Below, in pieces: positions 25,849 through 36,840 of a DNA stretch of 64,000 nucleotides (position 1 is its first letter; each line of letters opens with the position of its first letter). Below the pieces are notes generated by a model. That model searched no databases and was not told the DNA's origin. It saw only the letters and a program-made list of their open reading frames with translations. The translations under genes were made by a program, and so were the position numbers. Source of the DNA: Glandiceps talaboti. Lineage: Eukaryota > Hemichordata > Enteropneusta > Spengelidae. The stretch spans positions 6,290,001 through 6,354,000 of the forward strand of contig NC_135555.1 of assembly GCF_964340395.1 (NCBI RefSeq). Direction: 5' to 3'.

Positions 25849-26089
25849 TGACAGACTGTATCAGAGTCATTGTCTTATACATCGTGTTATCAATACACCC
25901 AACAATGTTAAGTTCGTTATTTCATACACAGTGAAGGTCTCCTTCACAACTAACTCTGACAGTGTCAGTCGCATTTCAGCCCCCTGTAATTTTTTTTAAA
26001 CATAAGACATCGCAGTGAACAATTTACTTTTCATATTTCAACTGTCGATCAAACAGTTTGAACTTGAACGGGCTAGAAACCACACTCCG

Positions 26090-26220
26090 TGGACCAGTGG
26101 CTTAATTGCCTAAAGATTGCCATCTTGGCATGTCATAAGGGCCAAATTTCTATGTACGGAGGATGCGCTCCCGCCGTTGGTACACACGGGGTCTAATTAG
26201 TGACTCGCAGTATGTGTCGA
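26090..26220. promoter_or_regulatory. candidate regulatory segment downstream of FoxF
   Basis: GGCTTAATTGCC, GTCTAATTAGTGACTC (homeodomain core beside a TGACTC AP-1-like site) and CTCTAATTGG lie in about 130 GC-balanced bases, 2 kb past the FoxF stop. Confidence 0.25.
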
Positions 26221-26747
26221 CTCTAATTGGTTTGGTGTGTGTGTAAGAATCGTTACAACACATTTTATGTCAAAAAGTCCACCAAACACAAAAAGTCGTC
26301 AACTACATAATGTATCGGCACTGACACCGTTGTATTTTCGCTCATCTGTTTATAAACAAATATTCTACGATTATGCGACTTGCTTTAGTCTAGAGGTCGA
26401 TGAACGTCAAATCTCGTTGAAGCGTAAAAAATTAGGAAATTAGTTTTATCTCAGGAAAAATAATAAGGGATGTTCCCGGACATCTGGACAGGCTATTATC
26501 CTGGTTTTGATTAGGTGACGTTATCTAAGAATTTGCGCCAACCGCTAACATCAAGTTACCGCTTGTAGCCTATAGCTAGCCGACAGACTTGAAGTGTGTG
26601 ACAGAGTTGGTTTGCCCTCAGATTTCTATGGTGGCCTATAGTGGTCTGAGGTTTGCCCTAATACGGGCGACTAACATTCTTAAATATAGTTGATTGTCAA
26701 TTCTCTGGCCTGCGTTTAGAACAGACCTAGCAAACCGTGTAACGGAA

Positions 26748-26797
26748 TCGATTCTGACAATATGTCCCTAAATAAAGAGAGACATTGTCAGAATCGA
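26748..26797. repeat. 20-base hairpin
   Basis: TCGATTCTGACAATATGTCC at the left pairs with GACATTGTCAGAATCGA at the right around a loop AAATAAAG. The arms differ at only two or three places. It may be a tiny MITE remnant. Confidence 0.6.
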
Positions 26798-28164
26798 GTC
26801 TTGACTTCGAAAAATCAATATCTCTATAATTCCGATTCCATCGCTGCATGCAAAATAATTTCACGTCAATTCATCAAATAAACTAAAGCTTAAAAACCAT
26901 GGTGTATTATAATCCAGAACCCTTTATTCATTCACTGATTTTCTTACATCAAAGGGTTTACTTAAACTATTCATACTTCTGTGTCAATGATCAGCTAAGT
27001 TATATCCAACCGAATAATGTTGGAACGTTTAATAACTTCATTTTAGTTCAAGATTTACAGAAATACAAGAAACGTAACTCCAATAATGTCACGCTTGATA
27101 TTAACGTTAAACGGCACATTTTTCTTGTTTAAAAAAAAGGATACATAATAACGGTAAACTTAACTATTGAATCTGTATATACGATTGATTTTATAATACT
27201 ACAAATAATAGCATATAAACACCACTGTCGATTCTGATTATAAAAATAGGCCCATATTAAAATCAAGGTATCAGAATTGAATATATAATTTTCGAAGATC
27301 AAATTTTCAAACACAAAAATAAAATATGATTACAATGGATACTAACTAACATATGACCGTACAAAGTTCACGCTTTCGGAGTTTATCCCAGTCTTTGGGC
27401 TTATCTTCAACCGCAACTTTTAACTCTGTTGAACTAAATACAGGCGTGGGCTGAAGCCTGGGGGTATGTATTCATACCACCCAACAGTCAAAGATATATC
27501 ATTTCTTTGCAAATCCTCTGTGTTCAGTGCTAATCAGAACTAAAAGGGTAAAAAATTTGCTGGAAACGATTTTCTTATAAACTTAAATCACATGAATGTC
27601 GAGGAAAACAAATTACAAAAACAACAAATCCTGACTGCCTCCAAGCAGACTAATTATAAATGATTGAGTAATCACAAGCTCATAGAACATTTGAGCGACA
27701 ACAAGTGTTTCCATTCACATACCACATTTTGAACGGGTTCTAAGCATTTGTTCTCTATTAAGACATAGCAATACCATTGAGTTGCTGCCGTGTGAAGAAG
27801 TCAGTTTTCGCAAAATTATCTTCCTTCGACCACACATGTATACGAACACTTGAGCAAATCTTGTCTTTTACGTCTCTAGTCACCGACAACACAATTTGAG
27901 ATCCGTTTTAAATCTCCTAATACTTTTCTCTTGAGATTTTATTAATTTCCATTTGTTTTTTCGACCTCGAAAGTGTTGTCAAGTCTGTTGGGTTTCGTTT
28001 CTTCCCGTCCGGAGTTCAATCACTTCGATAAAAGTCTCTTGGCTGGCGGCGTCTTTCGTCTTTCTTGAGCAAGGCAAAGCGATGCAATATATCTAAGTTC
28101 ATCGGTGTCTTATCTACGTCTAAGTGTTTCTTTGGCTCCTTCATAATTGTACAGAATTTATCCC

Positions 28165-28170
28165 TTTATT
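28165..28170 (-). terminator. FoxF: possible FoxF polyadenylation signal
   Basis: AATAAA on the minus strand, about 58 bases after the TAA stop. A 3' UTR this short is unusual for a developmental regulator. Another AATAAA lies at 27943-27938 and would give a 3' UTR of about 300 bases. Neither can be chosen without transcript ends. Confidence 0.3.
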
Positions 28171-28227
28171 TTTTTTCGATCAGATAAAAACAATATTCAC
28201 GAGTTCTGTTTCATGTAACGGTTACTG

Positions 28228-28382
28228 TTACATAGTACACTTCACATCATAGTAGTTGCCTTGCGACACCACTGCCACTCCGTTGGCGACTGCTTGACTG
28301 CCGGGATGATTCGACAACATATATTTTCTCTCGCACATGCCGTGTGGGTCTGTCATATTTTGAGGCTGCATGTTTCTCATGC
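28228..28382 (-). CDS. FoxF: FoxF, exon 2 (conserved C-terminus)
   Basis: This is the terminal coding exon of the FoxF gene. It adds 51 residues, the first a Gly codon split over the intron (G|GC). The acceptor on the minus strand is TTTGTTTCAATTACAG, ending at 28383, and the phase matches the exon 1 donor exactly. The product reads GMRNMQPQN, then MCERKYMLS, and ends NYYDVKCTM-stop (TAA at 28230-28228). Vertebrate FOXF1 has at the same place GIPRY...SMCDRKEFVF... and ends YQDIKPCVM, so the Met-Cys-acidic-Arg-Lys block and the acidic-Ile/Val-Lys-x-Cys/x-x-Met end are shared. That similarity, together with splice phase, order and strand, makes the link to exon 1 firm although the intron is 6.8 kb. 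In vertebrate FoxF proteins this C-terminal region contributes to activation; the same role here is inferred. Confidence 0.9.
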
Positions 28383-31058
28383 CTGTAATTGAAACAAATA
28401 AAACATACATAAAAAAGGAATGTTAAAGACTGCAAAGACAATCCGGAAAATATTGACATAGGCGGATGCTGCAGGATGGTAGATAAAAACATTTATATTC
28501 ATAGTACAGAAATTTAATATTTGTCTGAACACTAACTTAGACAACTGAATTATTACTTTGGTGGGAACAATTAATTAACGCCTATTTTATTATGCTAACC
28601 ATCTGGTTTCCCCGAATGAATTAACATGTTATATTTCATGCCGTTCTCTTCTATCCGAATGACGCGAGCGATTCTGGTTCTTGTCGGTGAATGGCCGACT
28701 TGACGGTGTTAAAACAAATATACATACTAGTATAATCAATGATTGTAATCGTTTTACTTCATTATTTTGTCATTTTGCAATTATTTAGAGCATGCAATAC
28801 ATTTTGATGGGGCTTTTTTTTCTTTTTCAAAAGTTTTAATAACAATCAGAGTACAGCCTTATACTTTTGTTCCTCGCCCAAACCACAGATAAGGGCCAGA
28901 ATCAAAGTGAAACTTTTGGCATATAAACTCGTAGTCGTAGTATAGGTTAAGTGCTCAGCTACCTTACAAATTACATTCAATACAAAGAGAACCAAGATTT
29001 CATCCATTCAAAATTCAGCGCACAGTAATAGATGACAATTCCCCCCAAATTTTACTTATTACACGTGTGCTATATCAATGTATAAAACAGTATTTATTCA
29101 GTCGCTTGAATTGTAATTTTCTTTGTAATGGAATCTATGCAGAGTAAATTGTTCTGTGTATTGAAATATAATCTATATTTGGTATTGGTTTGAATTCGTA
29201 AGAGCGTACAAGTGACTCAGTAGTCCGTGGTGGTCGAAATGATTGATATTTTTGTAATCTTAGTTGTAAACACAAACTTTTCGAAGCATAAGGGGTCATC
29301 GTTTTTAGCACATTTATTTTCATATGAGAATACTCAGTAACTTTCTGATTTCGAAAAGAGTACTACCAACAGCATTTTACATTGTCCCAAATAATGTATT
29401 TATTGGTAGCGGTAAAGTTTGAGACGCTTGAACGATAGCATACTAGGCTAGCTGTTTACAATCGTTCACGACTATGCAATATTGTGCTACCTCAAACTCT
29501 TCACACCATATATAAGTTTCCATCGTACACCGAATATGATTACACTGCTAAACCTGTCACAACTTCAACAGGCTAGAGCGACACAGACTATATTTCCGAA
29601 TCTAAATATGACAAGGTAAATACAACAAAGATGATAAATATTGGATGCCACAAAGATTAAATATTGTGTTACATGTATGTTAAATATAATATGATCATTA
29701 ATTTTTTTTAGTCTTTGTTCTGATGGAAATATTCAATCTCATGAGAGGTACACCACGGCGAGAATTATCTTCCTAGAATCAGATGATGAAAATGTTTCTC
29801 CCCACTCCCCCCACCCATTTTGGGGGTAAGTGTCCTAGTCACATGCAATCCTTTTTTAGAAACCGGAAAATACTGCCCGACTAGAAACCTCTTAGTCTTA
29901 CCAGATACAGGCCTACCAAAATTTGAACACATAAAATGGGGGTGTTGAAATAAATCTATTGCTTGCCGCTTATGAAGAGACGACATTTCGATGTGTCAAA
30001 TATTCATCTCTAAATTTGCACTTTCTTGTAATATTTGGTTTGATTGTTTGGTTATTCTATGTTTATTGTTTTAGGCTTCTTCGTTTAATCCACAAGCTTA
30101 TCGGAGACATTTTATATCGTTCATAAATATGTATATTAATGTGCGATACTAAGTCGGAACACGGTGGAAATGAACACTTAATATGTCCAGTGTTTATTTT
30201 ATTTCGGTTTGTTTGAATACACAGTATCGAAAATATCATGGAATAGAACGTTATAAGATAGGTCATTCCAGTTTAACATTACGTATGCTTTCCAGGTTTT
30301 ACTCTTTCAGTATGGACAATTTTCCAATCATCAACTCCTTGCCATAAAAACCACCATTTTTTAATAACTTCTTTTCACGTGTCAACATAGTTTGACATAT
30401 ACAGTACAAATAACGCCCATTTCTGGATTGACGTGAAACTCTTGCTTGAATCTTTACATACAAATTATCATATACAAAGTCATCACATTGTTAACAAAAC
30501 CACAGTTGTAAGATACAATCTAATTACACGACTTGGGTTGATGAATCAGCCGACAAGCACTTTTACAACATATTGTACCAGAACCACGTGTTTGATGTCC
30601 GTCCGTGCCTAAACACATTAATAGAACCATAATACAATGAATAGTTATAAACATTTTATATAAATAATTACAAAAAAGATACACACATCTAAAAATACAT
30701 TAGATGCTTTGAATCACGTGATCTAATTGCAATACTGTAGTGTGTTAAACTTTTTGTATGGACACAAGCGCCAAAGTTATTTAATTACATGTACATGTAT
30801 TTGTACGTAAACCCTTATAATTATATACCATTACTTTGTTTTCTTCTAAAATTATCGCAGATGGCAAAATAAAGATTCGGAAGATGACAGCTAACAGATC
30901 ACATTGTTATCGGTGGAGACAGTGCGAAGTAGAAGCAATAACTTGGTTTCGTTGTTTACATCATAGAATTGAACTGAACTACTGACTTTAACACGGCCGC
31001 CATTCGGGAGTAAGTTAGTTGGTTGTTCCAACACATGGCCGCTTCTCCTTTGTTTTGA

Positions 31059-31149
31059 AAATTTGGTAAGCAACCAATCGATTTGAGAATGTTGGTTAGC
31101 AACCAATCGATTTGAGAATGTTGGTTTAGTAACCAATCGATTTGAAAAT
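31059..31149 (+). repeat. 29-base tandem repeat, three copies, in FoxF intron
   Basis: AACCAATCGATTTGAGAATG followed by TTGGTTAGC is repeated three times, with the last copy slightly diverged. Each unit contains CCAAT and ATCGAT, sites that can bind NF-Y and Cut/Onecut proteins; binding here is not shown. Confidence 0.85.
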
Positions 31150-31532
31150 CCGTGTCAAAAATTCTTATTTTCTGAACGCTACTGCTGATCTTTAATTTCG
31201 ACTGAGCATTTTGCGTCCGAGTTTTTCTCTTCCACAGATAGGTATATGAACGTTTTTCGTGTCTAAATCGCCGCCAGTCTTTTAACCCACAGCTGTATTT
31301 TCACGGCACAAAGCGTCGAACGAAGACGTCTTAATCAACTTTTTATAATTCTAATAACAATTCTGGCAAACCTTCTGTCAAAAACTCTTCACTTATATTT
31401 GTTTAGTATTTAACGTCAAACCGACAGAACAGTGCAGCATTTTTACTTCCGAATCTTGTTATCTTAAATAATAGTAATACATGACATGATGTTACACCGA
31501 TTTCACTAAAATACTCTCTCTCATCTAGTTTG

Positions 31533-31631
31533 GGTTTGCGCTAGTCCTACTTGCATACGGAGTAAGATGTTGAGGGTCATGTCAGTAGTCTAGACCCGTG
31601 CACCATCTGCAAGCAGGACTAGGTTTGCAAA
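31533..31631. mobile_element. 99-base imperfect foldback in FoxF intron
   Basis: The left arm (TTTGCGCTAGTCCTACTTGC) pairs with the right arm (GCAAGCAGGACTAGGTTTGC) with a loop of about 42 bases containing GTCTAGACC. No target duplication is recognisable. Confidence 0.45.
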
Positions 31632-31987
31632 CTTGCGCATGTCGGTAAATGGTTCAACGATAAGTTTATATATTAACACTCAACTTCATATGAAAATCGA
31701 GAAGAAAGGGTGTATTAGCATATTTAAGTTTTATATAATAAGTTGTATGTCTATCCTACATTACATCGTCGACTTGTATATCAATATTAGTAAAACAAAA
31801 TATAAGTGAGCGAAAATTCAAAACAGATATGCAGACGTTCATTGAGAGGTGAGAGCCTTGAAGTGGTAGAAATTCATACGTCATCGCATTAACTATTTTT
31901 CTACCTTTCTTGATACATGTAGTTGTATACCAAGTCATAGGGACCAGGCTATCTGAATCCATACATTTACGAACGAAATTTCAAGCC

Positions 31988-32075
31988 AGATTGCCTAGTC
32001 CCTGGGCCAAGTCATATCACACTTGGAATCAGACAGCCAAGTCTCTGGGCAAAGTCCTGTCACACTTTGATTCTG
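31988..32075 (+). repeat. duplicated 43-base unit
   Basis: AGATTGCCTAGTCCCTGGGC... and AGACAGCCAAGTCTCTGGGC... are two adjacent copies that both continue to TCACACTT and GGAATC/TGATTC. The copies are diverged. Confidence 0.65.
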
Positions 32076-35000
32076 TTTCTTAATCATTCTCAAGTGTCCA
32101 ATAACAATAATTTGTATGAAAAATGTCAATTTTTAACGTTTAAAAGTAAAAGTCAGAAAATATATTGTCAACGACACTTTTCAAACCTACTATCCTTTGT
32201 TATTGCACATTGACGGTATACAATAACTGACGATATGATACCAGAGAACGAAGTGTCCTTTTTCCAACTTTTTTTTTTCATTTCAAAAGTTTTTATAAAA
32301 TGACGGTGGTACTTGCAGTCGTTATTGTACAATATACCACTGACAACTCATGTAATGATTCGATAAAAATCACCCACATTAAATGAAAATAATGACACCA
32401 AAATCAAACATATACATTGTATTTGAAATTTCACTGGTTTACTTTTGAATATAGAAAACGCCACATGGGTTCCTATTATAGAGAGTATATTGCCACAAGT
32501 CTCGGGGCTCTTTAAGCAATATCTGCCGAACTCTGTGACAGCTTTATCAGAACACTTGATAATGTGGTAATTATACAAGGATAGTCAGTTTGGCACCTTT
32601 TAGTACATTCGATGAAAAACCATGATGAATCAATCATATGGACAAACTTGTAAAACGTCGCGACACTCGTCCAGTTATCCGAGATAACGAAATTTAATGA
32701 CCGACGGAAAAATAACAAAACGTGAGGATAGGGGCTAAAATAGTTGTAATTAAGCCGTGGCGACGTTGTGTGGTGTCTCGCTAACATACGGTACCCAAGG
32801 AAAAGTACTTTCCCTTAATACTATTGTTGTTCATTGTTTATTTTCCCAGCTTCCTGAATGAAATGGAAAATAGGATGTCAACGGAAAAGTCATTCCGACT
32901 TTTAAGTTGACAGACGAACAAACAAACTTCAAGTTGATGAATGCGTACAAATATTACCAAATGTTCAAAAAGTTATACAAGTATTCAGATTTGGAAACTT
33001 TTCTTTTTTCTCTTTTTTTGAGATGTGCTAAGACTAGGTAAGATGTTTTAAGTTTATACACAGAATACTTAGGTTGCACAGGTAACACCCCTATACGGCA
33101 ATACTCACGCCAACAGTATGCACAAATTGAAATAAAGTAGCCACCTTAAAATCATTTGACACTCCTGACTGACCACGTATATGACTTAAGTGTAAGAAAA
33201 CTTTGCACTCGCCTGGTGGTCGCTTTAAAAATCACATGTAACACGTCAATTTATAACTGGTCGTGAAAATTCATCTCCTTTTATTGATTGTCCTTCTCGG
33301 GACAGATTTTTTAATCTTGTCGCCAGTAAAAGGACATGTAATGGGTAAATAAACGTTTTCGGTCATAATTGTCATTGTAGTTTACATACGAGCACTGATT
33401 AATGGGGTCTTCGTGTGCCACTTGTCACCTAAGTTTTGCGAGGGGGCTCAAGTAGAAGGCCGGTATATTTTGCTGTCAAGGAAAGACAATGTGTTCAGGT
33501 TATAACCTTCATTTTAAAATGTCCAGTAGCGGTAGAATCTGTGGAATGGAAGATTTATTGAAAACGGGTTTAAGTTTTTAACCAGAATGCTATTCCCATT
33601 CTGATGTCTTGCAGAATGTACGACTTCATAAACACATTTCCAGATACAATTTCGTTGAAGTGTGGATGACGAATACATCTATATTGTGTGTTTTTTTAAA
33701 CACACATTTCCTTGGGATTCCACAGTGAATCATATTCAGATATTATTTTTACGACAATGATTCATTCAATGTTGTCAAACATTAACCAAGACGGTGTACG
33801 GTATCTAGCATTGCAAACGATGGTGTCACCAGGGCACACCGAATAGTTAAAAAGTGGTCAAAGAAAGACTACAAGCTAGTGAGATAGGCTCTGAGAAAAA
33901 AAATTTCAACACAGTGTGAAATACAAAATTTAAATTGATAATTTCTGATTGGCATGTTTCTTCTTTGGGAATGATAATCCATTAGTTACGTAAACAGCTG
34001 AGATACCAACTGAAGAGAACGACTCTTCACTTGTATCTGTACAGCTGGTCTAGTATCTCTTATCACTTTAATAGTGGAAAGAAGTTTTAATCTAAAATTT
34101 GGGATATATGTGACCGTATGCGGTCCCAAGTCCATGCTGGTTCCTCACGCACATTTCATTCTTTGGTTGATACCTACCACGTATTTGCATAACCTCCCGT
34201 TATGCACACCGTCGACGATAACGCCGTAGTTTTATCAGTCTAAAATAAGTTTTACTCGTCTCGGACACGTTTTATCCAAGTCGATCATCAACATCGACAT
34301 AAGCTTTCAACCTTGCATACATACCGCTCGCGTGTACCATTCTTTGCAATAGGTTTTAACGCGTCACTGCCTGATTCGATTATGAATCCCGACTACATCG
34401 GATAGCCACGTTAGCAGCTAGAGGTCGATATCTCATACGAAATGTTATTTTTATGTAATTGGGTGTAATTGTTAGGACAAAAACAGACTTGTTGGTCACA
34501 TAACTCGGAGGTTTGAAACCCGTCGGAATAACACACAGCAAACAGTTTTTCTCTTACTCACACCATTTAGTAAATAAAACGTCGCCAGGAATTTCTTTTG
34601 AACACAATTTTCTAAACATATACCCTTTTGTGAATAAATATACAGCGTACACAGAATAAATTACACAAAGTGTTGAGGTCCTCGAGAGCAATATTCGTAA
34701 ACTTTACTCACTCCTTGATTGACTCGGGAGTATGTATTTCGTTTATTGAAATTTGCCGTGTATTTATTTGTCGATCTACCCACGTTGACCAACAGAAGTC
34801 TGACTCTTAGACAGGAGAGCAATCACAACGCTTACACAACTCCAGGGATGCATTTCGCTACTATCAGAAAAGTTGAGTATAACAGAATTTTATGATTTTT
34901 TTAAATGAGATTTTGAGGCTTTCATGACATTCAATACTGTGAATCATTGTATTCGTCACTTTAGAGGTATGCACTTTCGTTACAATGGAAAAGTAAGTGA

Positions 35001-35225
35001 TTTTGTGTGGAGACAATTTTTTTCTTTTTTTCAATTAATCTATAGTTTCTCCACTTTAGACCTGCTGTCTGCCTTGTCATTCTCGCCAAGAACCCCTATC
35101 CCACAAGTGTGGTTTGATTTCTGTTCTTTTAAGGATCTACATAGTCAGCTACCACGACCTAAGATTTAGTTTTCTGTTACTTTTTTTTCTTTATGATTTT
35201 CTTAGATAATCGAAATCAGTTTTAC

Positions 35226-36324
35226 CTGTGATGTCGTTGACGTCACCGTTAGCCTGTTGGTGCATGAATTGGTTTTGATCCGTGTTTGCAGACATCAAGT
35301 GGACTGGTGTTGGGGAGTTTGTCGGACTACAGTCCATTTGTTGTTTGATGTATCTTGATGTTGGTGGCCAGGCTGACGGGTGCATCGAATGATTCTCCGA
35401 GCTGTTCTGTGAGTACATACCTGGAACCGTCGGGGATGTGTTGATCGGTACACCGAACTCGCCCATGGAGTTAGCAACGGAGCAGCTCGCCATGTAGTTG
35501 ATACTGCCTCCGGACGAGTGATGCCCCGATGTTACTGGATTACCACCGGCTACAGGAGATGTGGCCATCATACCCATACTATCTAGTCCTTGGCCGTTAT
35601 TCATATTACTCATCGAGCAGCTCATACCGGGGAACGTGGGTGAAGTTGCCGGGTTTTGAGGCAACATGTCGAAAGAAGCTCCAGGGAACATTTGTCCTGG
35701 TCCAGCCATGTTGTTTATCATACCATACGGCCTGAGTGCCTGGCATTTGCGACGAAAACCCCGTGGTCTGCGACGGAATGATCCTTCCTCGAACATGAAT
35801 TCGCTGGCTGGATCTATCGTCCAGTAGTGGCCTTTTCCTGGTCTCCCCAACCCCTTGGGTAGTTTAATGAAACATTCGTTCAAGGAAAGATTGTGTCTGA
35901 CCGAATTCTTCCAGCCTTGATATGGTCCTCTGAAGAAGGGGAATCTATTCATGAGAAACTGATAAATTTCGCTTAAAGTTAATCTTTTTGTTGGAGAGCT
36001 CTGGATCGCCATCACTATTAGGGCGATATACGAATATGGTGGTTTCTCGTGGCGACGAACGCCTGCACTACCTTTTTTAGTTGTTGTCGTCTTCTCTGGT
36101 GACGCTGTAGGATTTGCAGTCGATGTTTCCAGTGATTCTTGAGATGGTTGTGGCTGCTGTGGTTGCTGGTTATCTTGAGGTTGTTGTGTTTGTGGATTTT
36201 GTTGCTGTTGCTGCTGTTGTTGTTGACTTGAAGCGTGCGTATGTTGCTGTGTGGGTTGTGGAAGCGGTGGCTTCACATCAACCTCGGCCACGGTGCTTGA
36301 CATGTTTTCTCGGAGGACAGTCAT
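35226..36324 (-). CDS. FoxF: FoxF forkhead transcription factor, exon 1
   Basis: This exon encodes the DNA-binding part of a FoxF-class winged-helix transcription factor, a nuclear regulator which in studied bilaterians acts in visceral or splanchnic mesoderm. Residues 1-92 are low complexity, with a run of nine Gln (34-42) followed by Gln/Pro-rich sequence. The forkhead domain spans about 93-187: [18 protein letters not shown] opens it and [15 protein letters not shown] is the recognition helix region. It is followed by [14 protein letters not shown], the basic FoxF signature. The Met/Ser/Asn-rich tail contains [12 protein letters not shown] (318-329), matching the AWPP...YIKQQ segment of vertebrate FOXF1. 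The frame is open upstream of 36324 but has no ATG. The ATG at 36324 has a poor context (CCG). The ATG at 36303 has AAAC before it and gives MSST, like MSSA in human FOXF1, so translation may start there. The exon ends ATC ACA G with donor GTAAAA, phase 1. The whole product has 417 or 410 residues, compared with 379 for human FOXF1. Family assignment is near certain; the exact start is not. Confidence 0.95.
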
Positions 36325-36840
36325 CGGCAACTCTGTGAAATTTAAAAAACTCGCTACGACGTGTTGGAGGTATGGAAACAAAACTTGAACTCCCTCAAAA
36401 TGCAACGAACAGACTGATAATCACGTTGGCGATTCGGTTTCTCTACTTCAGCGTATGTATATAAATATGAACAAGTGTGTCCGATACTGCGTGTGTACTG
36501 TCAAAACCTTTTGAGTAGTAAATATTTAGCGACGTAACTTCCTTCGCGACGTCTTTCAGAATGACGCTGAGTAAAACAGATACACACCGTGGGCAGAGTT
36601 GTATCCAACGCAATGCGGGTAGACCAATGCTATGTTGACATTGACGAGCCTGCTACGAAACTGACCGCTCAGCTGAGAGAGTGAGTGAAATTTGGGATGT
36701 AAATTGGTGTCTCAGTGTGTAGCAAATGAGAGCGAGGGTTGCCCGGCACTACTCAGCAACTGACTGTCTGTTATCTTTGGTTACCATCGATCGACTAGCT
36801 TGGAAGATCAAGGAACGGACGTGAGAAAACTAGTTACTGA
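36325..36840 (-). promoter_or_regulatory. FoxF: FoxF 5' UTR and likely promoter region
   Basis: This is the sequence immediately upstream of the FoxF coding region. On the minus strand a TATA-like TATTTATATA lies at 36467-36458 and a TCAGTC initiator-like hexamer at 36417-36412. Their spacing of about 50 bases is longer than the usual 25-35, so they may not work together. A splice-acceptor-like TTTTTTAAATTTCACAG ends at 36333, nine bases before the first ATG. The transcript may therefore have a non-coding upstream exon, which would place the true promoter farther away. Confidence 0.35.

Larger units (their letters stand above)
25857..28164. other. FoxF downstream flank, no gene seen
   Basis: Contains the candidate regulatory block at 26090 and the hairpin at 26748. 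The sequence from about 27.9 to 28.2 kb may be FoxF 3' UTR if the proximal AATAAA is not used. Confidence 0.5.
28383..35225 (-). other. FoxF intron (6,843 bases)
   Basis: The intron starts GTAAAA and ends CAATTACAG on the minus strand. No ORF in it resembles a known protein. It contains a three-copy 29-base tandem repeat (31059-31149), an imperfect foldback (31533-31631) and a duplicated 43-base unit (31988-32075). The rest looks single-copy and AT-rich. Its length makes it a reasonable place for enhancers, but I could not single out one from the sequence. Confidence 0.85.

Noticed and set aside
35191-35225. Reading FoxF exon 1 on to [10 protein letters not shown]
   Set aside because: These codons follow a good donor, and the true C-terminal exon with matching phase is at 28382.
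36114-36338. Plus-strand ORF opposite the FoxF N-terminus
   Set aside because: It is a shadow of the Gln-rich coding sequence.
36325-36405. N-terminal extension of FoxF by 27 residues
   Set aside because: It would need a TTG start; there is no ATG, and a splice acceptor lies inside it.
36411-36467. TATA-like and TCAGTC pair as a mapped core promoter
   Set aside because: Spacing of about 50 bases is too long for a standard TATA-Inr pair, so it is noted only as part of a candidate region.
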